Positions 25,496-34,821 of a stretch of 64,000 nt of DNA are shown here, piece after piece. Position 1 is the stretch's first letter, and the number at the start of each line of letters is the position of its first letter. Under the pieces are notes generated by a model. It was given only the letters and a program-made list of their open reading frames with translations, was not told where the DNA came from and did no database searches. The translations under genes and the position numbers were made by a program. Source of the DNA: CAWAYR01 sp050250875. GTDB taxonomy: Bacteria; Acidobacteriota; Vicinamibacteria; Vicinamibacterales; UBA2999. The DNA is taken from the NCBI GenBank assembly GCA_050250875.1, contig JBFWNV010000005.1, positions 1 to 64,000 of the forward strand, given 5' to 3'.

Positions 25496-27718
25496 ATGCG
25501 TCACGCCCCGGTACTCATAATGCTGTTGCAGTGGGCTCTGCAGGTCGATGCCGCGTCGCAACAAAGCCCGGTTCCAGCCGGTCCGGCCGCGGAGACGCGA
25601 GTCGGTTTCGTGCACAGGACGGCAGCGCCGATCACCGTGGACGGTGCGCTGGACGAGGCGGCGTGGGAGGCCGCGGCGCCTATCGGGGATTTGGTGCAGC
25701 GCGAGCCGAGACCCGGGCAGCAGCCGAGCCAGCGCACCGAGGTCAAGCTTCTGGCCGATGCCGACCACTTGTACATCGGCGTGCGCTGCTACGACAGCGA
25801 GCCCGCGAAGATCATCGGCACGCAGATGGCACGCGATGCCGTCCTCCGTGACGATCGCATCGAGATCCTTCTCGATACGTATCGCGATCAGCGCACGGCC
25901 TTTTACCTCGCGACCAATCCGCTGGGCGTCCTGGTCGACGGCCTGATTCTCGCGAACGGGGAGATCAGTCTAGAGTGGGACGCCATCTGGCTGGTGCGAA
26001 CGCGGCAGACCGCGGAGGGCTGGGACTCGGAGTTCGCAATTCCGTTCAAGAGCCTGAGCTTCCCGCGTGCTTCCGGCGTGTGGGGATTCAACCTGTCGCG
26101 CACGGTCGAACGGCTCCGCGAGGAGAACCGCTGGTCCGGCGCCAGGCTGCAGACCCAGTTCACGCAGGTGGCCGAAGCGGGTGAGATCGCCGGCTTGGAG
26201 GGAACGAGCCAGGGCGTAGGACTGGACCTGCGCCCATTCCTCGCCGGCCGTCACCTTGAGAATGCCGCCACGGGCCACACTGTGTTCCGTGGCAAGCCGG
26301 GACTCGACCTCTTCTACAACTTGACGTCCAATCTGAAGCTGGCCGCCACGGTCAACACGGACTTCGGCGAGACCGAGGTGGACGCGCGTCAGATCAACCT
26401 CACGCGGTTCTCGCTGTTCTTCCCAGAGAAGCGCTCGTTCTTTCTGGAGGGGTCGAACGTCTTCGCGTTCTCGAACACGTCGCTGAGACCGTCGGGCGGC
26501 ATCCCCGACGCGCGCGCGCAGATCTTCCCGTTCTTCAGCCGGCAAATCGGCCTGCACGCGGGCGGCGAACTGCCGATCGACGTCGGCGTGAAGCTGTCCG
26601 GAACCGTCGGTCGCACCGACCTGGGAGTGCTGGACGTGCGAACCCGGGCGTCCGGCGACTTGCCGGGCAAGAACTTCTTCATCGCCCGCACTAAACACAA
26701 TTTCCTCAGGCAGTCGTATGTCGGGGCCGTGGTCACCGCCGGCCATCCTTCGCTGTCGGGCGCGAGCACGACAGCCGGGGTCGATCTGCGCCTCGCCACG
26801 AACGACTTCCGTGGCGACAAGAACCTGCGCTTCAACGCCTATGCACTGCGGAGCGCCAACGCCGGGACTGCCGGACGGGACAGCTCGTACGGGCTGTCCC
26901 TCGAGTATCCGAACGACCGCCTCGAACTCGAGTTCGTCGCGCGCGAGGTTCAGGAAAACTTTCGGCCCGCGCTGGGCTTCGTGTCGCGACGCAATGTGCG
27001 GCTGCTTAGAGCGGGCGGGCGATTCAACCCACGGCCTCGGCGCTTCCTGAACATCCAGCAGATGTTTCACGGTGTGTACTTCACCCATTTCACCCGGCTC
27101 GACAACGGGCTTCCCGAGAGCTGGTCGCTCGATGTCATCGCGCCCATAGACTGGCACTTCAGATCGGGCGACGACGTTCACTCCATCTTCTGGCCGACGC
27201 TGCGCTACGAGCGGCTGTTTGCACCCTTCGAGATCTTCCCCGGCGTGGTGCTGCCGCCGGGTGAGTACCGATTTACGCGCTGGAGGAACCACGTGGCGAC
27301 GGCCGCGAAGCGGCCCTGGCAGGTGCGGGCACAGTGGCTGCTCGGCAACTTCTGGTCGGGACGCGCCGACGAAGTTCTCGCGACGGTCACGCTCAAATGG
27401 CCACCGCGCCTGATCGCAACGCTGGACGGCAACCTGACGTTCGCGGAGTTGGCCCAGGGCAACTTCTCGGCCCGGATCCTCAGCGCACAACTCGAGTACG
27501 CGGCGTCGCCGTTCCTGACGTTCGCCAACCTCGTTCAGTATGACAACGTCTCCCGCAATCTCGGCTGGCAGAGTCGGTTGCGCTGGATATTGCGGCCGGG
27601 CAACGACGTGTTCCTCGTGCTGGCCCAGGGGTGGCTGCAGGACGAGCGCGGTGGCTATCGCTTCGAAGCGACCGACCGGAGGCTCTCGGGGAAAATGCAC
27701 TACACGTGGCGTTTCTAG
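25496..27718 (+). CDS. DUF5916-type outer-membrane protein with CBM9-like domain
   Basis: About 740 residues. After a signal peptide comes a carbohydrate-binding-family-9-like domain (ITVDGALDEAAWEAA, LYIGVRCYD, about residues 40-210). A long beta-barrel region follows with the DUF5916 hallmark FFPEKRSFFLEGSNVF, ending in the barrel-closing aromatic WRF. Such proteins sit in the outer membrane and are often found with peptidases or amidohydrolases. ATG 25496 gives the cleanest signal peptide (RHAPVLIMLLQWALQVDA); ATG 25472 is in frame but abuts a hairpin. An amidohydrolase and a decayed TonB receptor follow on the same strand, suggesting an uptake and degradation locus. Confidence 0.8.
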   Translation: MRHAPVLIMLLQWALQVDAASQQSPVPAGPAAETRVGFVHRTAAPITVDGALDEAAWEAAAPIGDLVQREPRPGQQPSQRTEVKLLADADHLYIGVRCYDSEPAKIIGTQMARDAVLRDDRIEILLDTYRDQRTAFYLATNPLGVLVDGLILANGEISLEWDAIWLVRTRQTAEGWDSEFAIPFKSLSFPRASGVWGFNLSRTVERLREENRWSGARLQTQFTQVAEAGEIAGLEGTSQGVGLDLRPFLAGRHLENAATGHTVFRGKPGLDLFYNLTSNLKLAATVNTDFGETEVDARQINLTRFSLFFPEKRSFFLEGSNVFAFSNTSLRPSGGIPDARAQIFPFFSRQIGLHAGGELPIDVGVKLSGTVGRTDLGVLDVRTRASGDLPGKNFFIARTKHNFLRQSYVGAVVTAGHPSLSGASTTAGVDLRLATNDFRGDKNLRFNAYALRSANAGTAGRDSSYGLSLEYPNDRLELEFVAREVQENFRPALGFVSRRNVRLLRAGGRFNPRPRRFLNIQQMFHGVYFTHFTRLDNGLPESWSLDVIAPIDWHFRSGDDVHSIFWPTLRYERLFAPFEIFPGVVLPPGEYRFTRWRNHVATAAKRPWQVRAQWLLGNFWSGRADEVLATVTLKWPPRLIATLDGNLTFAELAQGNFSARILSAQLEYAASPFLTFANLVQYDNVSRNLGWQSRLRWILRPGNDVFLVLAQGWLQDERGGYRFEATDRRLSGKMHYTWRF

Positions 27719-27725
27719 TCCGCGA

Positions 27726-27746
27726 CGCCATCGCTGTGCGATGGCG
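27726..27746 (+). terminator. Hairpin after the DUF5916 gene
   Basis: CGCCATCG pairs with CGATGGCG (8 bases, five-base loop), eight bases after the stop codon. No T-run follows; a weak terminator or mRNA end-protecting stem. Confidence 0.4.
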
Positions 27747-27911
27747 ACACGCCGCGACGAACGGCGGCAGCCGTCGCACGGAGACTGCTCGCCGGGGAAA
27801 CGCGAGACCGACGGGCGAGCCGCCGCCGAACGGACATGTATCAGCGCGCGGACGTGACTTGCGTGGTGACGGGATGAGAACCGCAAGGCGAGATCGGATA
27901 CGGAGGACGTG

Positions 27912-29348
27912 ATGACGTCAGCAAGGCACGTGGCTATCGGTATTGCAGGCGCTACCGCACTGTTCTTCATGTCGGGCGGCGTGTCGCAGCGGATCGTGGC
28001 GGTGGCGGAGACATCCATGCAGCCGCGGAAAGCGACGCTCGCTATCGTCGGCGGCACGTTGATCGACGGTCACGGGGGCACGCCGCTCGACCAGGCCGTC
28101 GTGCTGGTGACGGAGAACCGGATCAGCGCCATCGGCACCCGTGCCAGTCTGCCGGTCCCCCCGGGAACGCCGGTAGTCGATGCCGGCGGCATGACGATCC
28201 TGCCGGGCCTGATCGATGGCCACGTGCATCTGGAGATCCTCGGCCACCTCGACTATGCGTACTGGTGGAAGACCTACGGCCCGCGCTTCGAGGAGATCAT
28301 GACGATCTCATCGAAGATCGCCATCGAGAGCGGTGTCACGTCGGTGATCGACATGTGGGCGCCTCCCGAGCCGCTGGCCGCCGTGCGGAGGAAGATCGCA
28401 AACGGCGAGATTCCTGGCCCGCGCATTTTCGCCAGCGTGGGCGCCATCGTCCACTCGGCCGCCAACGCCGGGACGACGCTCGGGCGGGAAACCTACACGT
28501 GGAAGGCCGCGACGCCGGAGGAGGCGCGAGCGCACGCGGAGAGGATGATCGCGCTGGGCGCCGATGTCATCAACATGATGGACGGCTCCACCGCCGAGCA
28601 GATCCAGGCGGTGGTGGAGGTGGCACGCCCCAAGGGGATCAAGGTGACCGGCGTGGCGTCGTCTCCCGCCGACCTCGTTAGTCGCGTCAAGGCCGGGCAG
28701 CAGGCGCTCGATCACATGGGCGGCCTGAGTGTCGGTCGCGCAGTGGCGCTGGATCCAGACGCGGTGAGGGCGATGCAGGAGACCCGGGCGTCCGTCGTTG
28801 CCACCGCGGCCGCCGGCGTGCGGCAGCACCGCGCCCTCCGGCAGCTCGACTTCTACGTGAACAACCGCCCAATGACGCTGCTCGTTCCGCCGGCCATTTG
28901 GACGGATATCCGCAGGACGCTCCTGCATCCGGAACGGATTCCGCGCTACGGGCAGGGGGTGCGCCAAGCAGACATCGACGACAACGCCGCGCGCTTCAAG
29001 CAGATCGTGGCGGCCGGCATCCCCGTGCGTGTCGGGACAGATGCCGGCGCGATGTACACGCTGCGGAGCGAGGCGATGTGGGAGGAAATGGAGGTCTTCG
29101 CCGAGTACGGGCTGCCGCCGCAGGAAGTGATCGCTGCGGCCACCCGCCGGAACGCCGAGTGGCTTGGCAGGTTGAACGAGCTCGGTACCGTCACCGAGGG
29201 CAAGCTCGCCGACATCATCGTAGTCGACGGCAACCCTCTCGTCAGCATGCGGGATCTGCGGCACGTCGCGGCGGTGATCAAGGACGGGAAGGTGTTGAAG
29301 GGGGCAGCGGCCGTCGCAAAGGACCGCGCGTCCGGCGAAATCCACTGA
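27912..29348 (+). CDS. Secreted metal-dependent amidohydrolase
   Basis: 478 residues, with a signal peptide or anchor (residues about 5-33). The opening TLAIVGGTLIDGHGG and the H104-V-H106 pair in LPGLIDGHVHLE are those of the imidazolonepropionase/prolidase-like amidohydrolases. The last metal Asp is in VRVGTDAGAM, and the closing LADIIVVDGNPL is standard. A TIM-barrel enzyme that would hydrolyse amides or cyclic imides, perhaps dipeptides. ATG 27912 is chosen over an adjacent GTG because of CGGAGG. Its neighbours (DUF5916 barrel, TonB receptor) suggest a peptide or amide utilisation locus. Confidence 0.82.
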   Translation: MTSARHVAIGIAGATALFFMSGGVSQRIVAVAETSMQPRKATLAIVGGTLIDGHGGTPLDQAVVLVTENRISAIGTRASLPVPPGTPVVDAGGMTILPGLIDGHVHLEILGHLDYAYWWKTYGPRFEEIMTISSKIAIESGVTSVIDMWAPPEPLAAVRRKIANGEIPGPRIFASVGAIVHSAANAGTTLGRETYTWKAATPEEARAHAERMIALGADVINMMDGSTAEQIQAVVEVARPKGIKVTGVASSPADLVSRVKAGQQALDHMGGLSVGRAVALDPDAVRAMQETRASVVATAAAGVRQHRALRQLDFYVNNRPMTLLVPPAIWTDIRRTLLHPERIPRYGQGVRQADIDDNAARFKQIVAAGIPVRVGTDAGAMYTLRSEAMWEEMEVFAEYGLPPQEVIAAATRRNAEWLGRLNELGTVTEGKLADIIVVDGNPLVSMRDLRHVAAVIKDGKVLKGAAAVAKDRASGEIH

Positions 29349-29376
29349 ATCAGGCTCGGGGACAGGAGGAATCGCG

Positions 29377-31979
29377 ATCCGTGGTGTAAACAAGCGACAC
29401 GTGACGATATCTCTGGTCGCGTTGCTGTCATGTGTCTGTACCGCAGCACTCGTGCACGCGCAGGACGCAACCGTCACCGGTCAGTTGTCGACGCGTCGAA
29501 GGCCGATCTTCCCGGTGTAACCGTGACGGCGACGAGCGCCGCCACCGGGAGGCAGTTTGTCGACGTGACCGGCGCCGACGGAGCGTACCGACTCGGGGTT
29601 GCCCGCCAATGTCTACGCGATCAAGGCGGAGCTCGCGGGTGTCGGCACCGCCATCGTCGAGAGGGTCGAGCTATTGGTCGGCCAGAACGCCTCGATCGGG
29701 TTCACCCTGCAGCTGGCGACGGTCGAGGAGACGGTGAACGTGACCGGCCAGCAGCCGCTGATCGAACTGCGCTCGGCGCAGGTCGGTGGCAATGTCGACC
29801 GGCGGCAAATGGAGGCGCTGCCGATTGTCGGGCGTAACTGGATGGGCCTGGGACTGATGGTCAAGGGAGTGACGGGCAACGACACGAGCGGCAACACCGC
29901 CGGTGGCGTGCGGCGGGAGTCGCAGTACCAGCTCAATCTCGACGGCCAGCAGATCAAGCAGAACTTCGCCGGCGCCTCCAGCTTCTCGCAGCCAGTCATC
30001 AGCCGCGAGGCCATCGCCGAGTATCAGTTGGTCACGAACCTCTTTGACGTGACGATGGGCCGCTTCTCGGGTCTGCAGGTGCAGGCCATTTCGCGCTCGG
30101 GCACCAATGACCTGCGGGGCAGCGCGTTCGGCTACTTCCGCGACGACTCGTTGAACTCGGCCGACTTCGTCGCAAATCGCGTGCTGCCGTACAACAATCA
30201 GCAAATCGGGGGTTCGTTCGGCGGCCCGCTCATTGTCAACAAGCTGCACTTCTTCACAGCCTACGAGTACGAGCGCGAGCCGACGACCACGGTCGTCCAG
30301 CCGCCGCGATACACCTCCAGCATGACAGTCGCCGGCGGCACACGGTCGCACTCGATGCTGGCCCGCACCGACGCTCAGATGGGGCCGCCGGGAACCTGAC
30401 GGTGCGCGCGACCTTCGCGAAGCGCTCGGTGCCTAGCGGCGAGCTGCTCGGCACCCAGTACCCCAGCTACCTGGCCACGCTCGATCGCAAGTCGTTCTTT
30501 CTCACCGCCAACCACACCAAGGTGTTCGCCAACAACCTGCTGCAGGAGGTGCGCGCCGGCTACTTCAGGCACTTCAGCGCCCGCCTTCCGGCGCCGGGTG
30601 TCGCCGAGACACCGACTTACACTTTCACCGGCCTGACCATCGGCACACGTTCGAACTACCCCCAGTGGTTCGTCGAGAGGGTGTTCACCGCCCGCTATGA
30701 CCTCAACTGGACCAAGGGGCGTCACGACATGAAGGTAGGTAGCGAGTGGCTCGGCGTCCTCGACGAAGCGTGTTGGCCCAGCCGCCAGCGCGGGCAGTTC
30801 GAGTTCAGCGCCATCCCGGCCGACATCGAGCGGCGCTTCCCGCTCGATGCCTGGAACGACCCGGGCCGGTGGGACTTCAGTGGCCTTGAGTCATTACTGT
30901 TGCGGTACCGGATCGCCTACGCTGAGCCGGGGGGCGGCTACAGGAACTGCGGCAACTTTGGCGTACACCTGCCTCGTCCGACCTATGCCGCCTGGTTCGG
31001 CGACACGTGGCGTCTGACCGACCGATTGACGGTGAACCTCGGTCTCCGCTACGACCTGCCGTGGGGTGACCTGCGGACGCCCTACGTGCCCGAGACCGAC
31101 CTCATCATCGACAACGGCCTGTTCACCGAGAACGTCGGCTACCGTCCGAATCGCCTCGATGCCAACAACATCGCGCCGCGCTTCGGGTTCTCGTACAACG
31201 CGACTGGCGACGGACGTCTGGTCCTCCGCGGCGGCACCGGGCTCTTCTATACCGATCACACCGGCATCTTCCAGCTGTTCCAGCAGCTGAACAACGGGCT
31301 GCGGGCCATTCAGAGCGAGTACCGGAACGACGGCCGGCCTGGGTTCCTGCAGGATCCGTCGCGTGGTGTGACACCGGAACAGGTGCTTTCGGGCCAGGTG
31401 GCGCTGCCGCCCCAAGCCCTCACTCGGCGGTTCCAGAACAACTTCCAGGCCTACGTCACGCACACCGTTATGTTCTTCAAGAACGACTTGGGGCAGGGGC
31501 TCTATGGCAACTACGGCGCCTACCCGAACAATCCGTTCGACCGCCAGGCGGAGTGGGGGCGCAGCGCGGATTTCCAGCGCCACACCGTGCGCGCCAACGG
31601 TATCTGGAGTCTGCCGATGGGCTTCAGTGTTGCCGGCACGTTCTGGTTCGGCTCCGGCAACTACTTCCAGCCGACGTCCCCAGTGAACCCGTACGGCGCT
31701 GCTGGCACAGTTCGTGTGTTGGCCGACGGCACGGTGCTGGAGCGCAACAGCTTCAAGGGCGAACCGCTACACAAGCTAGACCTGCGCCTGTCGAAGACTG
31801 TCACCGTCGCCGGTGTGACGTTCGAAGGGACCGCCGAGGTGTTCAACGTCTACAACCACTCCAACTACGGCAGCTACAACATGGTGTACGGCACGGCCAC
31901 GTTCGGTCAGCCGGTGCAGAATCTCGCAACCGCATACCTGCCGCGGCTGTGGCAGTTGGGGGTCAGGTTGTCGTTCTGA
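29377..31979 (+). pseudogene. TonB-dependent receptor with several lesions
   Basis: Homology runs through four frames. A ribosome site (AGGAGGA) precedes ATC at 29377, where an ATG would give a perfect signal peptide (RGVNKRHVTISLVALLS); GTG 29401 is the only alternative. A base is missing near 29485 (between VTGQ and VVDASKADLPGVTV). One G too many occurs in GGGG near 29596 (before LPANVYAIKAEL). A base is missing near 30385 (before GNLTVRATFAKR). The carboxypeptidase-regulatory-like domain, plug (GRNWMGL, NLDGQQIKQN) and barrel to the final Phe (QLGVRLSF) are recognisable. The barrel also looks short before ALTRRFQNNFQA (about 31411), suggesting an in-frame loss. Decay is likelier than four assembly errors. 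Confidence 0.78.
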
Positions 31980-32062
31980 TGCTCGCTCAGGGTCGCGAGT
32001 ACGGCTCCAGCGATCGATGAGCGTGCTCCGAGAGCGAGCTGGCGTAAGACGCAGTGCTGCGT

Positions 32063-32085
32063 GCCGCCGTCCGGATGACGGCGGC
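32063..32085. terminator. Hairpin between convergent genes
   Basis: GCCGCCGTC pairs perfectly with GACGGCGGC around CGGAT. It lies between the TonB receptor (+) and the small secreted gene (-, stop at 32090), four bases beyond the latter's stop, so it could end both transcripts. Confidence 0.5.
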
Positions 32086-32089
32086 GCCC

Positions 32090-32482
32090 CTACTTCACAA
32101 GCTCCGGACAGGTGGTGGACAGCATCGTCACCGAGGTGACGTTCAGGCGGCTGACTGGCGCCGCCTTGATGTAGAGCCCCTTGACCAGCACGTTGTGGCC
32201 CTTGTGGCCGGGCAGGTCGAACTCCGACACGCCAATCAGCTGGAACCGCAGCGTGCCGCTCGTCGGCCCCTTGTAGGGCTGCCCGGCCGGCGGCGCGTTG
32301 GCGATGCTCGGCACCGGTTCGGTGGCGTTGGTCAGCAGCCACGTGCCGGCCGGCTGTTCGGTGAGGCACCCGGCGACGGCGACCACGGGGACTTTGCCGG
32401 GCCCGGGCGGCGTCTGCGCGCTGGCGGCGACGGCGCCGAGGGCCAGGGCCGCGGCCAGCGCGGCGACGGCGGGGCGGCTCAT
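32090..32482 (-). CDS. Small secreted protein, partner family of copper monooxygenases
   Basis: 130 residues, exactly the length of its paralogue at 18319. Signal peptide 1-23 (ends ASAQ). Shared features: GCL cysteine, WLLTNAT, LRFQLIG, HKGH, VKGL, RLNVTS and a C-terminal cysteine (TTCPELVK). Its start overlaps the stop of the lipocalin-like gene by four bases (ATGA), so translation is coupled. Third gene of a three-gene operon with the lipocalin-like protein and the haem c/copper monooxygenase. Function unknown; an OB-like fold and periplasmic location are inferred. Confidence 0.78.
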   Translation of the reverse strand: MSRPAVAALAAALALGAVAASAQTPPGPGKVPVVAVAGCLTEQPAGTWLLTNATEPVPSIANAPPAGQPYKGPTSGTLRFQLIGVSEFDLPGHKGHNVLVKGLYIKAAPVSRLNVTSVTMLSTTCPELVK

Positions 32483-33093
32483 CGCGAGGCCCCTTCCTTG
32501 CGCCACCACGGATTCCCGAAGTTGGTGAACGGCCCGCCGTCGACCGACACGTTGCTCTGCACGCGGTAATTGTACGGCGACAGCAGCCGCATGATGCTGT
32601 TCATCCGCACCGACTGCCCCTTGACCGTGAACGGCTCGCCGTCGAGACGGATGGTGAACTGGCCGCCGAGGTCGCCGTTCACCGTGCCTTTCTGGGTGAA
32701 GCTGAAGCCGCGGCTGTCGGTCACCGTGCGCGTGATGGCGTGTTTCTCGCGGTCGTACTCGAAGACCTCGTCGATGGTGAACTTGCCCGCGGAGTTCTCG
32801 GCCGCGGTCTTCGCCTCGAACGTGGTCGGGCCCTTCTGGGTGTAGGTCGTCGTCCCGGTCAGCACGTCGGCGGGGCCGAGCGGGCTCTCGGGGTAGTCCC
32901 AGGTGACGTTCCACGAGCCCTTGAAGTAGGCGAAGAAGTCGAGCAGCGGCGCCGGATCGTCGGGCTTGGTGGGCCGGCCGAGGGTCGGCACTTGGCTGGT
33001 CGGCTTCTGCTGGGCAGCGACCGGCGCCGGCGCGGCCACGACAGCGGCCAGGCTCAGCACGGCCAGGACCAGGCGGGGAAGGATAATCTGCAT
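32479..33093 (-). CDS. Secreted protein, lipocalin-like partner of copper monooxygenases
   Basis: 204 residues from ATG 33093 (an in-frame GTG lies four codons upstream; GAGG supports the ATG). Signal peptide 1-28. A paralogue of the product at 23262: GRPTKPDD, YPESPLGP, TDSRGFSF, NGDLGGQFTI, LLSPYNYRV and FTNFGNPWWRKE align in order. Mostly short beta-strands with turns, consistent with a DUF1579-like barrel. Middle gene of the operon that starts with the copper monooxygenase at 34627. Could carry substrate or product of that enzyme; unproven. Confidence 0.78.
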   Translation of the reverse strand: MQIILPRLVLAVLSLAAVVAAPAPVAAQQKPTSQVPTLGRPTKPDDPAPLLDFFAYFKGSWNVTWDYPESPLGPADVLTGTTTYTQKGPTTFEAKTAAENSAGKFTIDEVFEYDREKHAITRTVTDSRGFSFTQKGTVNGDLGGQFTIRLDGEPFTVKGQSVRMNSIMRLLSPYNYRVQSNVSVDGGPFTNFGNPWWRKEGASR

Positions 33094-33110
33094 GTTCGGC
33101 CTCACGAACG

Positions 33111-33137
33111 AAGGGCCCCACCGCGGGGTGAGGCCCT
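33111..33137 (-). terminator. Intra-operon hairpin
   Basis: AAGGGCC and GGCCCTT enclose a further CACC/GGTG step with one mismatch. It lies between the monooxygenase stop (33167) and the next start (33093). On the minus strand it is followed by TTCGTTCG. It may attenuate transcription so that the two partner genes are made at a lower level. Confidence 0.45.
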
Positions 33138-33166
33138 TGTGCCTACTCGAGGGGTTGGCGGCGCCG

Positions 33167-34627
33167 CTACTGGCGCTGCTGCTGCTGCTCCGTGCCGGTG
33201 CGCTTCATCTTCACCAAGTCGTGGCTGTCGATCGAGAACTGGATGGTCGGCTGGTACATCTCGTCCCAGCTCTGTTCGCTCCAGTAGACCTCTTTCTCGG
33301 GGGCCGGGTTCCAGCGGTTGTTCGCCGAGTTGTCGTAGATCGCCACGTTGGTGATCTTGCTGCCGGCCGGCACGCGCAGCGGCCTGGCCAGCTCGTACTG
33401 GATCTGCCAGTTGAAGTCGAAGTTGGGCACGTCGAGGATCACTTCCTCGCGGCCGTCGGGATAGGTCACCCACCACTTCATGCTCTTGCCGCGCAGGTGC
33501 ATGTGCGGGGTCAGCGCATAGAGGGTGATGTCCTCGTTCACCGGCGTGATGCCCATCATCTTGAAGTTGGCCTCGTAGGGCGGGATGACCGGCGTCTTGC
33601 CGCGGCGCCCGGTGGTGTCGTCGCTCTCGTAGACGACTTCCTTGCCCTGGGCGAAGTAGAGGCCGCGGCCGCCGCTGCCCGGCACCGGGTCGCCGGCCTG
33701 CAGGTTGAGCACCTCGTGGCGCACCGCGCCCTTGTTCCACCACAGGCCGAGCTTGCTGCGATCGGCCTCGGGCTGGCCGGTGGGGTTGTAGTGCATCACC
33801 CAGCGGACGTACTTGCCGGCCGGAATGCGCTTGGCGTACCCCTCGGGATGCTGCTCGTAACCGCGGCCGGGGACGTAGGAGATGATCTTGTCGGCGCCGG
33901 CCAGCGGCGTGCCGTCGCCCGACGTCGCCTTCTTGCCCATCGGCACCGACGGCGGGATCTGCTTGCCCTGCGGGTCGTACATGTAGCCGTCCTTCACCGT
34001 GTGCCCGTCGGGGATGTCGATGATGTAGACGCCCGAGTGGTGCACCACGCTGAAGTTGCTGGGCCGGATCTCGACCGCGCTGGCCCATTTGTCCTCGCTG
34101 AACGGGATCTTCTCGTAGAAGTAGAGATAGGGCTCCTGCGCGTCGGGCTTGACGGTCCACTCGACCGGCTGCTCGAACACGTAGTCGGGCTCGCCCAGCT
34201 GCCAGCCGCTGGCAAAGGTCGGCGCCGGCGGCGCATCGGCCGGGTTGCCGCGCGGCGCGCCGCCGTTGGCCCACGCCACGATCGTGTCGATCTGCTTCTG
34301 CGAGAGGCTGCGGTCGTTGCGGAACTTCATGCTGATGTGGGGGTCGGCGGCCCACGGCGGCATCTCGCGCTTGACCACCTTGTCCTTGATCGAGCGCGCC
34401 CAGGGGCGGGTCGATTCGTAGCTGAGGAACGACATCGGGCCGATCTCGCCGGGCCGATGGCAGCTCACGCAGGCGTCGTTCAGGATCGGCGCGACGTCCT
34501 TGTGGAACGTCGGGACCGCGGCCGCGGTCGCGGCCGGCGCCTGGGTCTGGGTCTGGGTGGATACGCCTGCGGTGGTGACCACCGCGAGGATCGACGAACC
34601 GGCCAGCACCAACAGCGTTCGCTTCAT
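33167..34627 (-). CDS. Secreted fusion of cytochrome c and PHM-like copper monooxygenase
   Basis: 486 residues. Signal peptide about 1-24. Haem site C53-V-S-C56-H57; copper-type ligands His196-His197, His279 (VMHY), His375/His377 (HMHLRG) and Met457 (DEM). Compared with the other copies it has an insertion of about 25 residues around 310-345, and a Gln-rich tail (TEQQQQRQ). It heads a three-gene operon with both small partner families, the most complete version of the module in the window. Codon use here is as GC-rich as in the rest of the chromosome, unlike the copies at 18-25 kb. Confidence 0.82.
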   Translation of the reverse strand: MKRTLLVLAGSSILAVVTTAGVSTQTQTQAPAATAAAVPTFHKDVAPILNDACVSCHRPGEIGPMSFLSYESTRPWARSIKDKVVKREMPPWAADPHISMKFRNDRSLSQKQIDTIVAWANGGAPRGNPADAPPAPTFASGWQLGEPDYVFEQPVEWTVKPDAQEPYLYFYEKIPFSEDKWASAVEIRPSNFSVVHHSGVYIIDIPDGHTVKDGYMYDPQGKQIPPSVPMGKKATSGDGTPLAGADKIISYVPGRGYEQHPEGYAKRIPAGKYVRWVMHYNPTGQPEADRSKLGLWWNKGAVRHEVLNLQAGDPVPGSGGRGLYFAQGKEVVYESDDTTGRRGKTPVIPPYEANFKMMGITPVNEDITLYALTPHMHLRGKSMKWWVTYPDGREEVILDVPNFDFNWQIQYELARPLRVPAGSKITNVAIYDNSANNRWNPAPEKEVYWSEQSWDEMYQPTIQFSIDSHDLVKMKRTGTEQQQQRQ

Positions 34628-34808
34628 CTCAGGCTCCTCGGCACGAGGCAAGAACGACCCCCGCCGTCGTTTCGGCGGCTAGCCGAGTAGAGTCCATGTT
34701 TTCGGGCCGATTGGCAAGTGGTATTCCCGCCTTCGCTCGCCTGCATTCCGTCGAGCTTCGGCGGGCAGGTCGCGCACATCGGCAGGGGCGTTGGCGGGGC
34801 CGGGTCGG

Positions 34809-34814
34809 TAGAAT
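34809..34814 (+). promoter_or_regulatory. -10-like TAGAAT abutting the amidase start
   Basis: TAGAAT ends seven bases before the ATG at 34822 with no Shine-Dalgarno between, predicting a leaderless message. Confidence 0.45.
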
Positions 34815-34821
34815 ACGCGGC

